Assembly: GCF_030811115.1 (NCBI RefSeq)
Contig: NZ_JAUSQK010000001.1
Location: 868,001 to 932,000, forward strand
Direction: 5' to 3'
DNA length: 64,000 nt
DNA from: Olsenella profusa DSM 13989
GTDB taxonomy: Bacteria > Actinomycetota > Coriobacteriia > Coriobacteriales > Atopobiaceae
Part shown: one piece after another, positions 56,438 through 64,000 of the stretch
Layout: every line of letters starts with the position of its first letter
Numbering within the stretch: position 1 is the first letter of the stretch
The notes under the pieces: generated by a model
The model's input: only the letters and a program-made list of their open reading frames with translations
Told to the model about the DNA's origin: nothing
Databases searched by the model: none
Position numbers and translations under genes: made by a program

Positions 56438-59400
56438 GCGTGGCAGCGACCCTGGCGGATCCCTGGTGGACCGTCGTCATGGTGGCGGGCGGCAGGCGCT
56501 TCGCCTGCACGCTCGACGCATCGGACAAGGCGGAGCGCTACCTCTCGGCCACGGGCGAGACCGTGCGCGAGAGTGCCCTCGCGCGCCTCTCGGCGGCGGA
56601 GGGCGGCGTGCGGCTGACCCCGCTGGGCTCGTCGACGCTGCTTCTGGAGGACGGCTCCGAGGCGGAGGAGCTGCTGCTTTCGGCGGGCAGCGCCACGGCC
56701 ACGGCCACGCTCACGGACGCCCGCACGGGCGAGGCGTGCATCGTCTACCTGCGCTCGTGCGACCCGGGTGCGCGCCGCTTCCACAAGATGGCGCTCACGG
56801 GGGACTGCGAGCTGCTCATAGGCGGCGACGAGGGGTGCCAGCTGCGCTACGCCTCCCGCTGGGTCTCGCAACGCCACGCGGAGCTCAGGTGCCGCTCGGG
56901 CGTCTTTACCGTGCGCGACCTGGGCAGCACCAACGGCACCTTCGTGAACGGCGCGCTGCTGGCCGGCGGCGCCTCGCGGCAGCTGGCGCCGGGCGACGTG
57001 GTCCAGGTGCTCGACCTGTGCGTGCAGGTGGGGCGGGGCTTCCTCTCGCTCAACGCGCCCCAGGGGCTCACGGAGGCCCTGGAGGGGCTGGCCGTCCCCA
57101 TACGCCACGCGGAGCTGGTGCGGCGCGCTCCGGAGGCGACCCCCGCCGACCGCATCCCCGCGCAGCGGGAGTTCTGGCCCGCGCCACGCGTGGTGCGCTC
57201 TGTGCAGCGGCGCGCCTACAACGTGGAGGAGCCCCCGGCCGTGCACAAGCCGGACGACTCCCCGGCCATCATGAAGATGGGCCCCTCCTTCCTGATGGGC
57301 CTGGCGTCCATCTTCATGGCGGCCAGCGCCGTGTCGCGCATCATGGGCGGCGCGGACGTGCTCTCATCGGCACCCTCCATCGCCATGTGCGTCTCCATGA
57401 TGGGCGGCATGGTGCTGTGGCCCCTCATCGCCCGCCGCTACGAGCGGCGCAAGGCGGTGCGCGAGGAGGCGCACCGGCGCTCGGCCTACTCCGACTACCT
57501 CGCCGCGCTGGAGCGCACCTTCATCAAGGACGGGCGGGAGCAGTCCGCGATCCTGCGGGAGAATCGCGTGGACGCGCGCACGTGCCTGGGCTGGGTCCAC
57601 GGCCGCGATGAGCGCCTCATGGGCCGCGGCTCGCGCGACGCGGACTTCATGCAGCTGCGCGTGGGCACGGGCACCCTGCCCCTGGAGGCGGACTTCCGCT
57701 GGCCCGAGATGCGCTTCTCGCTGGACGCGGATGACCTGGTGGAGATGGCGCGCCGGCTCTCCGACCGCCCGCCGATGCTGGAGGACGTGCCCGTGGCGGT
57801 GGACCTCCTGGAGGATCGCACGCTGGGCGTGGCGGGCGACCCCGCCAGCCGCTGGGCGCTCGCGCGCTCGCTCGTGCTGCAGGCCGCGGCGCTCTACGCC
57901 CCCACGGACGTGCGCATCGCCGCCATCGTGGGCGAGGGCGAGCGCGACGAGTGGGGCTTCCTCGCGCAGCTGCCGCACACCCTCTCCGCCGACGGCCGCA
58001 TGCGCCTGGTGGCCACGGACGCCGCTGGCGTGCGCGAGCTGGGCGCGCTGCTCGCCCGCGAGGCCGCCGGCAGGCGCGGCGGTGCCGAGGGCGGCCGCTG
58101 CCTGCTCCTGTGCTCCGACCGCGGCCTCTGGGAGGCCTCCGACGTGGTGGCGGACCTGCTTGAGGCCGAGAAGGACCTCGGCGTCTCCCTGGTGTTCCTG
58201 GCGCCGGACGTGGCGGGGCTGCCCTCCGAGACCGTGCGCGTGGCGGAGGTGGGGCCCCGGGAGGGCAGGCTCTACGCGCGCGAGGACGCCTCCTCCACGC
58301 TCGTGGACCTCGCCATGGACGCGCCGGTCACGCCCGCCGAGGCGGCGCGGGCCGCCTCGGCGCTGGCCCGCGTGGGCCTGGGCGCCGGCGACGCCGCCTT
58401 CGCCCTGCCGTCCTCCCTGGGCTTCCTGGAGATGCTCGGCGTGCGCGACGCGGCCGACCTCTCCGTGGGGGCCCGCTGGGAGCGGGCCGACGCCTCGAGG
58501 AGCCTGGCCGCCCCCTTCGGCGTGGACGCGCGCGGCATGCCCGCGGTGCTGGACCCCCACGAGGCCTTCGACGGCCCCCACGGGCTGGTGGCCGGCACCA
58601 CCGGCTCGGGCAAGAGCGAGCTGCTCGTGAGCTGGATCCTCTCCACCTGCGTGGCCTTCCCGCCCGAGCAGGCCTCCTTCGTGCTGGTGGACTACAAGGG
58701 CGGCGGCCTGGCCGACGCCTTCTCGCGGGAGGGCGCGGGGCTGCCGCACCTGGCGGGCACCGTCACCAACCTGGACGGGGCGTCGGTGGCCAGGAGCCTG
58801 GCCTCCATCCGCGCCGAGCTCGTGCGCCGCCAGCGGATGCTCGCCGGGGCCAAGCGCGCGACGGGCGACGCCGCCATGGACGTCTCCTCCTACCAGCGCC
58901 ACTGGGCGGCCGGCGACGTGGCCGAGCCCATGCCCCACCTCTTCGTGGTGGCCGACGAGTTCGCCGAGCTCAGGCAGCAGGAGCCCGAGTTCCTGGACGC
59001 CCTGGTGTCGGCCGCGCGCATCGGGCGCTCGCTGGGCGTGCACCTGGTGCTGGCCACGCAGCGCCCCACGGGCGTGGTCACCGACCAGATCCAGGCCAAC
59101 TCCCGCTTCCGCGCGTGCCTGCGGGTGGCCGACGCCGCCGACTCCAAGGAGATGGTGAGGCGCCCGGACGCCGCGGCGCTGGAGGGCGCCGGCAGGCTCA
59201 TCCTGCTCGTGGGCTACGACGAGCGGCTGCTCCAGGCCCAGGCCGCCTGGGCGGGCGGCCCCTACGACCCCGCCGGCGCCGGCGGCGACCGCGCCGTGGA
59301 GGCCGCCGGCTCCCCGGGAGCCCCGGTGGCCGCGCTCCAGCCGCCGGCCCCCGCCGGCGCGCGGGCCGCCGCCGGCCTGACCGAGCTCGACGCCGTGCTG

Positions 59401-60987
59401 GGCGAGCTGCGCCGCGCCGCGGGCGGCAGGGCCGCCCGCAGGCTCTGGCTCGACCCCCTGGAGCCGCACCCCACGGTGGAGGCCCTCAGGTCCCGCTACC
59501 CGAACGCCCGCTCCGGCGACGCCCCCTGGGAGCTCGACCCCCTCGTGGGCGAGCTCGACGACCCGGCCCGCCAGGAGAAGCGTGCCCTCACGCTGCCGCT
59601 CTCCCGGGAGGGCAACGTGGCCATCTATGGCCACGCCTCGTCAGGCAAGGAGGACCTTGCCGTCTCCCTGCTGTGGAACATGTTGGACGTCGATCCGGAC
59701 GAGGCGTGTGCGTACGTCGTTGACGCGGGTGCCGGCGCGCTGCTCGCGTTCGGCGGCGCCCCGCAGGTGCCCGACGCCATGCCCGCCAATGATGCGGAAA
59801 GGGTCTCCAACCTCTTCAAGTACCTGCGAAAGACCATGTCGGACCGGCGCGCCGCGCTCGGGAGGGGCTATGCGGGGCTGGACGACTACAATGCGCAGCA
59901 CGAAGGCGCCGATCGGATGTACTCCATCGCGGTCGTGCTCAACGGGGTTGCGGAGCTCTTCGAGCTCGTCCCGAGCGTCGAGGACCGGCTCGACTCGCTC
60001 ATGCGCGAGGGGCCACGCTACGGGATACATTTCGTACTGCTCGCGGACACCCAGCGCGACGTGCGTTTCCGCATGCGGGCAAACGTGGGCCAGTCCCTCG
60101 TGATGGCGCTTGCCGATGAGTCCGACTACCTTGCGATACTCGGCAGCATCCGTGGCGCTGCCCTTCCGGAGGGCAATGGCCGGGGACTCGTGCGGCAGGG
60201 TGACGACCTCTACATGTTCCAGTGTGCCTATGCCTGTGGGGAGGGCGTGCCCGTTCAGGCGGCGATCTCCGAACGCGTTGCGGATGAGATTGACAGGTGG
60301 GGCTCCACTGCGACAAGGCGGGTTCCCACCCTTCCCGAAGTGCTCACGCCGTCCCTCCTCCCACGGGGCGACTATGGCAGCGGACTGCCGGTGGGCATCA
60401 TGGGTGATGACTTCATGCCCGTAGTCCTTGGGAGAAGCAGAGAGCATGCCAACCTCGTGTGTGCGACTCAGGCGTTTCAGTGCATCCCGTTCATGCAGGC
60501 GTGCGCGGCGGTTGCCCACGAGCGCGGGTGGGATGTCGTCATCGTCGACCCGGCCGGCATCTTGGGCGCCGTTCCATGGTGGGCGGTTTCCAGTCCCGCC
60601 GCCATGACGCTCGGCTCGCATGAGGGAGATGGCGGGAAGCGCCTCGTGCTGGTACCGGATGCCCGTAGTGCCTTTGATGGGCCGGCCGAGGCCCAGCTGG
60701 CCTCGGCCGTGTGCGATGGCGGGCGCGGGGACATGCTGCTGCTTGCGGCAGCATCCGCCTCTGACCTGAATGCTATACAGGCGCATCAGTGGGGTCAGCG
60801 CCTGATGTTCCGCAATGGCGTGATATGGCTTGGGACGGGGCTGGCAAGCGCCTATGCGCTTCAGGTGGTCACACCGGCCTCTCAGCTGAGGGAGAACATG
60901 GGCGAGGGTGGGGGTTGCTACATACGCGACGCCCAGGCGAGGCCGTCGAAGTTCGTGGCCGTCTCCGATGATGATTGGGGCCCATAG
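56434..60987 (+). CDS. EssC-like FHA-FtsK/SpoIIIE ATPase of the T7SS
   Basis: A 1,517-residue secretion motor. Residues about 105-195 are an FHA domain (LLIGGDEGCQLRYASRWVSQ, DLGSTNGTFVNG); two membrane helices at about 282-304 and 312-332; then three FtsK/SpoIIIE-type ATPase domains. D1 has an intact Walker A GTTGSGKS at 721-728 with FVVADEFAEL as Walker B. D2 has a degenerate P-loop GHASSGKE (1066-1073). D3 has no recognisable P-loop. This is the EssC layout, except that the N-terminal ~100 residues are a poor second FHA. Base composition changes near 59,600, between D1 and D2. GTG start overlaps the lipase B stop by four bases. Confidence 0.92.
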   Translation: MSVAATLADPWWTVVMVAGGRRFACTLDASDKAERYLSATGETVRESALARLSAAEGGVRLTPLGSSTLLLEDGSEAEELLLSAGSATATATLTDARTGEACIVYLRSCDPGARRFHKMALTGDCELLIGGDEGCQLRYASRWVSQRHAELRCRSGVFTVRDLGSTNGTFVNGALLAGGASRQLAPGDVVQVLDLCVQVGRGFLSLNAPQGLTEALEGLAVPIRHAELVRRAPEATPADRIPAQREFWPAPRVVRSVQRRAYNVEEPPAVHKPDDSPAIMKMGPSFLMGLASIFMAASAVSRIMGGADVLSSAPSIAMCVSMMGGMVLWPLIARRYERRKAVREEAHRRSAYSDYLAALERTFIKDGREQSAILRENRVDARTCLGWVHGRDERLMGRGSRDADFMQLRVGTGTLPLEADFRWPEMRFSLDADDLVEMARRLSDRPPMLEDVPVAVDLLEDRTLGVAGDPASRWALARSLVLQAAALYAPTDVRIAAIVGEGERDEWGFLAQLPHTLSADGRMRLVATDAAGVRELGALLAREAAGRRGGAEGGRCLLLCSDRGLWEASDVVADLLEAEKDLGVSLVFLAPDVAGLPSETVRVAEVGPREGRLYAREDASSTLVDLAMDAPVTPAEAARAASALARVGLGAGDAAFALPSSLGFLEMLGVRDAADLSVGARWERADASRSLAAPFGVDARGMPAVLDPHEAFDGPHGLVAGTTGSGKSELLVSWILSTCVAFPPEQASFVLVDYKGGGLADAFSREGAGLPHLAGTVTNLDGASVARSLASIRAELVRRQRMLAGAKRATGDAAMDVSSYQRHWAAGDVAEPMPHLFVVADEFAELRQQEPEFLDALVSAARIGRSLGVHLVLATQRPTGVVTDQIQANSRFRACLRVADAADSKEMVRRPDAAALEGAGRLILLVGYDERLLQAQAAWAGGPYDPAGAGGDRAVEAAGSPGAPVAALQPPAPAGARAAAGLTELDAVLGELRRAAGGRAARRLWLDPLEPHPTVEALRSRYPNARSGDAPWELDPLVGELDDPARQEKRALTLPLSREGNVAIYGHASSGKEDLAVSLLWNMLDVDPDEACAYVVDAGAGALLAFGGAPQVPDAMPANDAERVSNLFKYLRKTMSDRRAALGRGYAGLDDYNAQHEGADRMYSIAVVLNGVAELFELVPSVEDRLDSLMREGPRYGIHFVLLADTQRDVRFRMRANVGQSLVMALADESDYLAILGSIRGAALPEGNGRGLVRQGDDLYMFQCAYACGEGVPVQAAISERVADEIDRWGSTATRRVPTLPEVLTPSLLPRGDYGSGLPVGIMGDDFMPVVLGRSREHANLVCATQAFQCIPFMQACAAVAHERGWDVVIVDPAGILGAVPWWAVSSPAAMTLGSHEGDGGKRLVLVPDARSAFDGPAEAQLASAVCDGGRGDMLLLAAASASDLNAIQAHQWGQRLMFRNGVIWLGTGLASAYALQVVTPASQLRENMGEGGGCYIRDAQARPSKFVAVSDDDWGP

Positions 60988-61066
60988 GAGGGGACATACC
61001 GGCGAGAACGCCACACGGGGCAGGGGCGTGAGGCGATAGAGGGAAACGAGTGGAATGGAGACTTGT

Positions 61067-61324
61067 ATGGCGGATGGAACGATCGCCCAAAATGGGCAGG
61101 CACAGCAGCACGCGCAGGCAATGAAGTCATCCTGGTCGGCGCCCACGGTGGATAGCGTGGGCGATGACAACACGCAGGCCGAGGCGGGGGTCACCTCCAC
61201 GGCGCAGCAGGTCTTCTCCATTGCCGGCAAGGCGTTCGAGGGGCTCTCGGCGGATGCGGACAATCTGGAGGCCGCCGGCAACGCGATCAGCCAAGCCGAC
61301 CAGAACAGTGCGGAGAACTTCTGA
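61067..61324 (+). CDS. Small T7SS-associated partner protein of the RHS toxin (1)
   Basis: 85 residues, Gln/Ala/Ser-rich with a helical C-terminus (TAQQVFSIAGKAFEGLSADADNLEAAGNAIS). It resembles the small TIGR04197-like T7 effectors in size and pattern but has no W-x-G. ATG 61067 has GGAG six bases upstream, favoured over ATG 61055. Its TGA overlaps the next gene's ATG. Likely a Lap-type partner for the LXG-RHS protein. Confidence 0.65.
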   Translation: MADGTIAQNGQAQQHAQAMKSSWSAPTVDSVGDDNTQAEAGVTSTAQQVFSIAGKAFEGLSADADNLEAAGNAISQADQNSAENF

Positions 61325-61695
61325 TGGAAGGGAGCTACGAGAGGGAGGTGGACGCGCTGCGCGGCGATCTGCGTCGCATCGATGCAGAGATGGATGCCGC
61401 GCATGCCGGGATTGTTGCGATGCGGGCGAGGCATGAGGACGAGGACGCATCGATCGCCCGGCGTGGCTTGCTCATAGAGGAGATGGGTGCGAGGATACCC
61501 TGCGACCCATGGTTCAGGATGTCGCACGCCTGCCTTGAGGAGCTGCACCGCGATGCGTGCGTGAAGCTCGAGCGAGCCCATGAGGCGGAAGCCGAGAGGG
61601 GGCGCGCAAGGATCTCCCTACTTGACGCCCGCTACGACGGGATAGCCGCTCGCATGAGAGCGCTTGTGAACGATACCACCCATACGCAAGACTGA
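61324..61695 (+). CDS. Small coiled-coil partner protein of the RHS toxin (2)
   Basis: 123 residues, helical and highly charged, with coiled-coil heptads at 1-45 and 70-110 (YEREVDALRGDLRRIDAEMDA). It occupies the YwqH-like slot ahead of an LXG-type toxin. No catalytic motif. Start overlaps the upstream stop (TGATG). Confidence 0.68.
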   Translation: MEGSYEREVDALRGDLRRIDAEMDAAHAGIVAMRARHEDEDASIARRGLLIEEMGARIPCDPWFRMSHACLEELHRDACVKLERAHEAEAERGRARISLLDARYDGIAARMRALVNDTTHTQD

Positions 61696-61705
61696 GGAGA
61701 CTGAC

Positions 61706-64000
61706 GTGGGAATCGAGATTAGGCCGAACGCCGTCATGGGACAGATAGACGGCAAGGACAAGGGCATAGGCGACCTGTGCGAGGAGGCCAAGTCGCGTGT
61801 CGAGGCCATTAACGGACTCGTTGGGGACGACGGACTCTCGGGGGCCGGGTATGCGGCGGCCAAGAAGCGCTTTGCGGCATACGCGTCGGTGCTGACGGCG
61901 CTGAGCACGGCCGCCGCACGAGTCTCGCAGATCGACACGCAGGTCTCCGGGGCGCTCTCGGGCTTCTTCGGGGGCGTGGACAAGGTGAGCGAGGACGAGT
62001 GGAAGCAGAAGCAGGACGCCGCGAACTCCGCCATCGAAAAGCTCGACTCCGACCACAGCCAGGCCGCGAGCTCCGACGAGGGATGCTCTGACGAGCAGGA
62101 GGCCTCCTACAAGTCGGACAGGGCCGAGCAGGAGCAGGCCGCCAGCGAGGCGGGCGCGATGCTCTCGCGCATCTACCAGTACTGCGAGCAGACGAACGGC
62201 ATCTATGGGGACGTCGACCTCTCCGACCTCATCGACACGGCCCAGAAAGCCATGGGAGCGATCTCGGCCGCAGGCTGGAACTCCGAGACCAACAGCTGGG
62301 GCGAGCTCGATGACAGTACGTTTGCCGACCTTGACAAGAAGACGGCCAAGGTTGCCGAGACCATCGCCAACAGCGCGTCCGATGGGCAGCAGGGCAGCGA
62401 CGAGAACACGGAGTATGGCGGCGACCCCGTGAGCCTTGTCAACGGGAACTTCACGTGGGCGAGAGGGTACTTCCTCTACGGTGGCAGGCCCGCGCTTACG
62501 CTCACCTACAACTCCCTTAGACGCGAGGCAGGCGCGCTGGGGCCCGGCTGGCGCCACAGCCTGGAGGCGTCACTCGAGGATGGGCCGGACGGCATCACCG
62601 TCACCTGGGGGGATGGCTCGACCGAGAGGTTCGTCGCCATCTCCGAGGGGGTCTGGTCCGAGTCGCGCGGCCGGGACGAGTACATGTCCCGCTTCGGCAA
62701 GGGGTGGAGGCTCGAGGACCGTCGTGGGGAGCAGTGGTACTTCGACGAGCATGGTGGGCTCGGTTCCATCGTCGACGCGTTCGGGAGGGCGACGACGCTC
62801 GAGCGAGATCCTGAGGGGAGGGTCCGTCGGGCCATCGTGCGCGAGCTGACCCTGTCGTTCTCGTATGGTGACGAAGGCAGGCTCGAGTCCGTCTCCGATG
62901 ACACGGGACGCTCCGTCTCCCTCTCCTACGACGCGGGCGGCATGCTTGCGGGCATCGTGGACGAGACCGGAGCAGCGATCGCCTTCTCCAACGAGGGGGA
63001 TCTGCTGGCGGAGCTCCGCGACGAGGAGGGACGCCTCATCTGCTCGAACGCCTATGACCAGGACGGGCGGGTGCTCTCCCAGCTGCTGCCGGGGGGCGAG
63101 GTCTCCTACCGCTGGGACGGGGACACCGTCGAGGTCACCGAGCGCGACGGCTCGGTGACGCTCCATCGCAGCGACTCCGCGGGACGCAGTACGCTCAGCG
63201 TCAACGAGCTCGGCCTCGCAAGGGCGCGCTCCTACGACGCGCGCGACTACCTGACGGGGCTGAGGGCGCCCAGCGGGGCGTCCTGGTCGTGGTCGCGCGA
63301 CCGCTCCGGCAGGGCGACCTCCCTGCGCGACCCCACCGGCCGCGAGGCCCGTACGATGTGGGACGACGGCATGCTTCCGAGGAGCGTCGAGGTGGACGGG
63401 AACGTGACCCTCCGCTCCACGTCCGATGAACGGGGACTGCCCGTGCAGGTCTCCGATGGCTCGGGATCGACGATGGGGCTGCGGTGGGACGCCATGCGCA
63501 GGCTCGTGCGCGTCACGTTCGCCGACGGCTCGTCGCAGTCGTGGGACTACGCCGGCTCCTCGAGGCTGCCCGCGCGCTTCGTGGACGAAGGGGGGCACGT
63601 CACCCGATACGAGTGGGATGCCTGGGGCAACCTGGCGTCCGTGACGAGACCCAATGGTTCGACGGAGCGCTGGCGGTGGGACGCCCGCTGCCGTCTCATG
63701 GCGCACGAACCTCTGGGCGGGGGGACCGAGACGTGGGAGCGCGACGCCTCCGGCAGGGCGGTCGCGCACACGGACGCCCTCGGGCAGAGGACGTGCGCGC
63801 GACGCGACGCCGCGGGCAGGGTCAGTTCCGAGACGGAACCGGACGGCTCCGAGGTGCGGTGGGAGTACGGCCCCCGCGGGGAGCTCCTCTCCCTCACCTG
63901 GCCGGACGGGGGTAAGACGAGCTTCGGCTACGACGCGGCGATGCGCCTCGCCGCCCTCACGCTGCCAAGTGGCGAGAGGACGGGGCTGAGCCTCGATGCT
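61706..64000 (+). CDS. LXG-like-RHS polymorphic toxin (5' part; runs off window)
   Basis: An open frame of 765 codons from GTG 61706 to the window end with no stop. Residues about 1-235 are a helical LXG-like targeting domain, with no signal peptide; it resembles the N-terminal domain of T7-exported toxins. Residues about 240-265 (YGGDPVSLVNGNFTWARGYF) open a DUF6531-like/RHS cage, followed by many YD-type repeats (YNSLRREAGALGPGW, SFSYGDEGRLESV, SYDAGGMLAGI). The C-terminal toxin domain and the following immunity gene lie beyond the window, so the activity cannot be predicted. ACTGAGGAGACTGAC precedes the GTG. Confidence 0.85.
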   Translation, partial: MGIEIRPNAVMGQIDGKDKGIGDLCEEAKSRVEAINGLVGDDGLSGAGYAAAKKRFAAYASVLTALSTAAARVSQIDTQVSGALSGFFGGVDKVSEDEWKQKQDAANSAIEKLDSDHSQAASSDEGCSDEQEASYKSDRAEQEQAASEAGAMLSRIYQYCEQTNGIYGDVDLSDLIDTAQKAMGAISAAGWNSETNSWGELDDSTFADLDKKTAKVAETIANSASDGQQGSDENTEYGGDPVSLVNGNFTWARGYFLYGGRPALTLTYNSLRREAGALGPGWRHSLEASLEDGPDGITVTWGDGSTERFVAISEGVWSESRGRDEYMSRFGKGWRLEDRRGEQWYFDEHGGLGSIVDAFGRATTLERDPEGRVRRAIVRELTLSFSYGDEGRLESVSDDTGRSVSLSYDAGGMLAGIVDETGAAIAFSNEGDLLAELRDEEGRLICSNAYDQDGRVLSQLLPGGEVSYRWDGDTVEVTERDGSVTLHRSDSAGRSTLSVNELGLARARSYDARDYLTGLRAPSGASWSWSRDRSGRATSLRDPTGREARTMWDDGMLPRSVEVDGNVTLRSTSDERGLPVQVSDGSGSTMGLRWDAMRRLVRVTFADGSSQSWDYAGSSRLPARFVDEGGHVTRYEWDAWGNLASVTRPNGSTERWRWDARCRLMAHEPLGGGTETWERDASGRAVAHTDALGQRTCARRDAAGRVSSETEPDGSEVRWEYGPRGELLSLTWPDGGKTSFGYDAAMRLAALTLPSGERTGLSLDA

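Noticed and set aside
57364-59634. 756-residue minus-strand open frame opposite the EssC-like gene
   Set aside because: Shadow produced by extreme G/C third positions; the plus-strand frame has FHA and FtsK motifs.

Overview
The window looks like a chromosomal segment of a high-GC actinobacterium of the class Coriobacteriia, most likely an Olsenella/Atopobium-type member of the Atopobiaceae. This is inferred from the 16S rRNA text, the strong G/C third-position bias, frequent GTG and TTG starts, and gene fusions (folP-folK, prmC-tsaC). It has not been verified by any search.

Region 1 (1-13,500) is housekeeping: a sirtuin tail, folate synthesis (folE, folP-folK), a degenerate biotin-ligase-like protein, coaX, ribosomal protein L31, two unrelated AAA-type ATPases on the minus strand, a large FAD oxidoreductase, prfA, a prmC-tsaC fusion, rpiB and upp. 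Region 2 (13,595-24,950) is a complete F1Fo ATP synthase operon (I-like, B, E, F, H, A, G, D, C), then murA, a short DtxR-type regulator, galU, and a phosphohexomutase homologue that has lost its catalytic motifs. Region 3 (25,030-30,250) is a full rRNA operon (16S, 23S, 5S) with promoter and terminator and no spacer tRNA. Region 4 (30,267-39,700) holds mazG, a divisome-type protein, a Ppx/GppA phosphatase, convergent tRNA-Leu and tRNA-Glu, a striking GntR/UTRA-transketolase fusion with its partner transketolase subunit, two tandem paralogous repeat-type proteins and an iron-type alcohol dehydrogenase.

Region 5 (39,784-64,000) is the most interesting part: a type VII secretion-like (Ess/Yuk-type) locus. 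Core-type parts are a YukD/EsaB-like ubiquitin fold protein, an FHA protein, a membrane Ser/Thr kinase, a membrane protein with six TTLL-type repeats that look like phosphothreonine/FHA docking sites, a 1,280-residue surface protein, a WXG100 protein and a 1,517-residue FHA-FtsK/EssC ATPase. Cargo-type parts are two paralogous five-gene modules, each with three small helical proteins, a lipoprotein and a secreted-type alpha/beta hydrolase that carries its conserved helical domain at the C-terminus, plus an LXG-like-RHS toxin with two small partner genes that runs off the window end.

Module A (40,089-43,677) is visibly AT-richer than everything around it. It starts just after a 113-bp near-palindrome, has its own consensus promoter, and ends against a high-GC gene fragment, so it was probably acquired. 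Module B (52,711-56,437) is embedded in the secretion operon. The arrangement resembles the staphylococcal T7-secreted lipase TslA with its partner proteins and its immunity lipoprotein. My working model is two lipase effector-immunity modules plus one RHS toxin exported by a phospho-regulated T7SS-like machine in a Coriobacterium.
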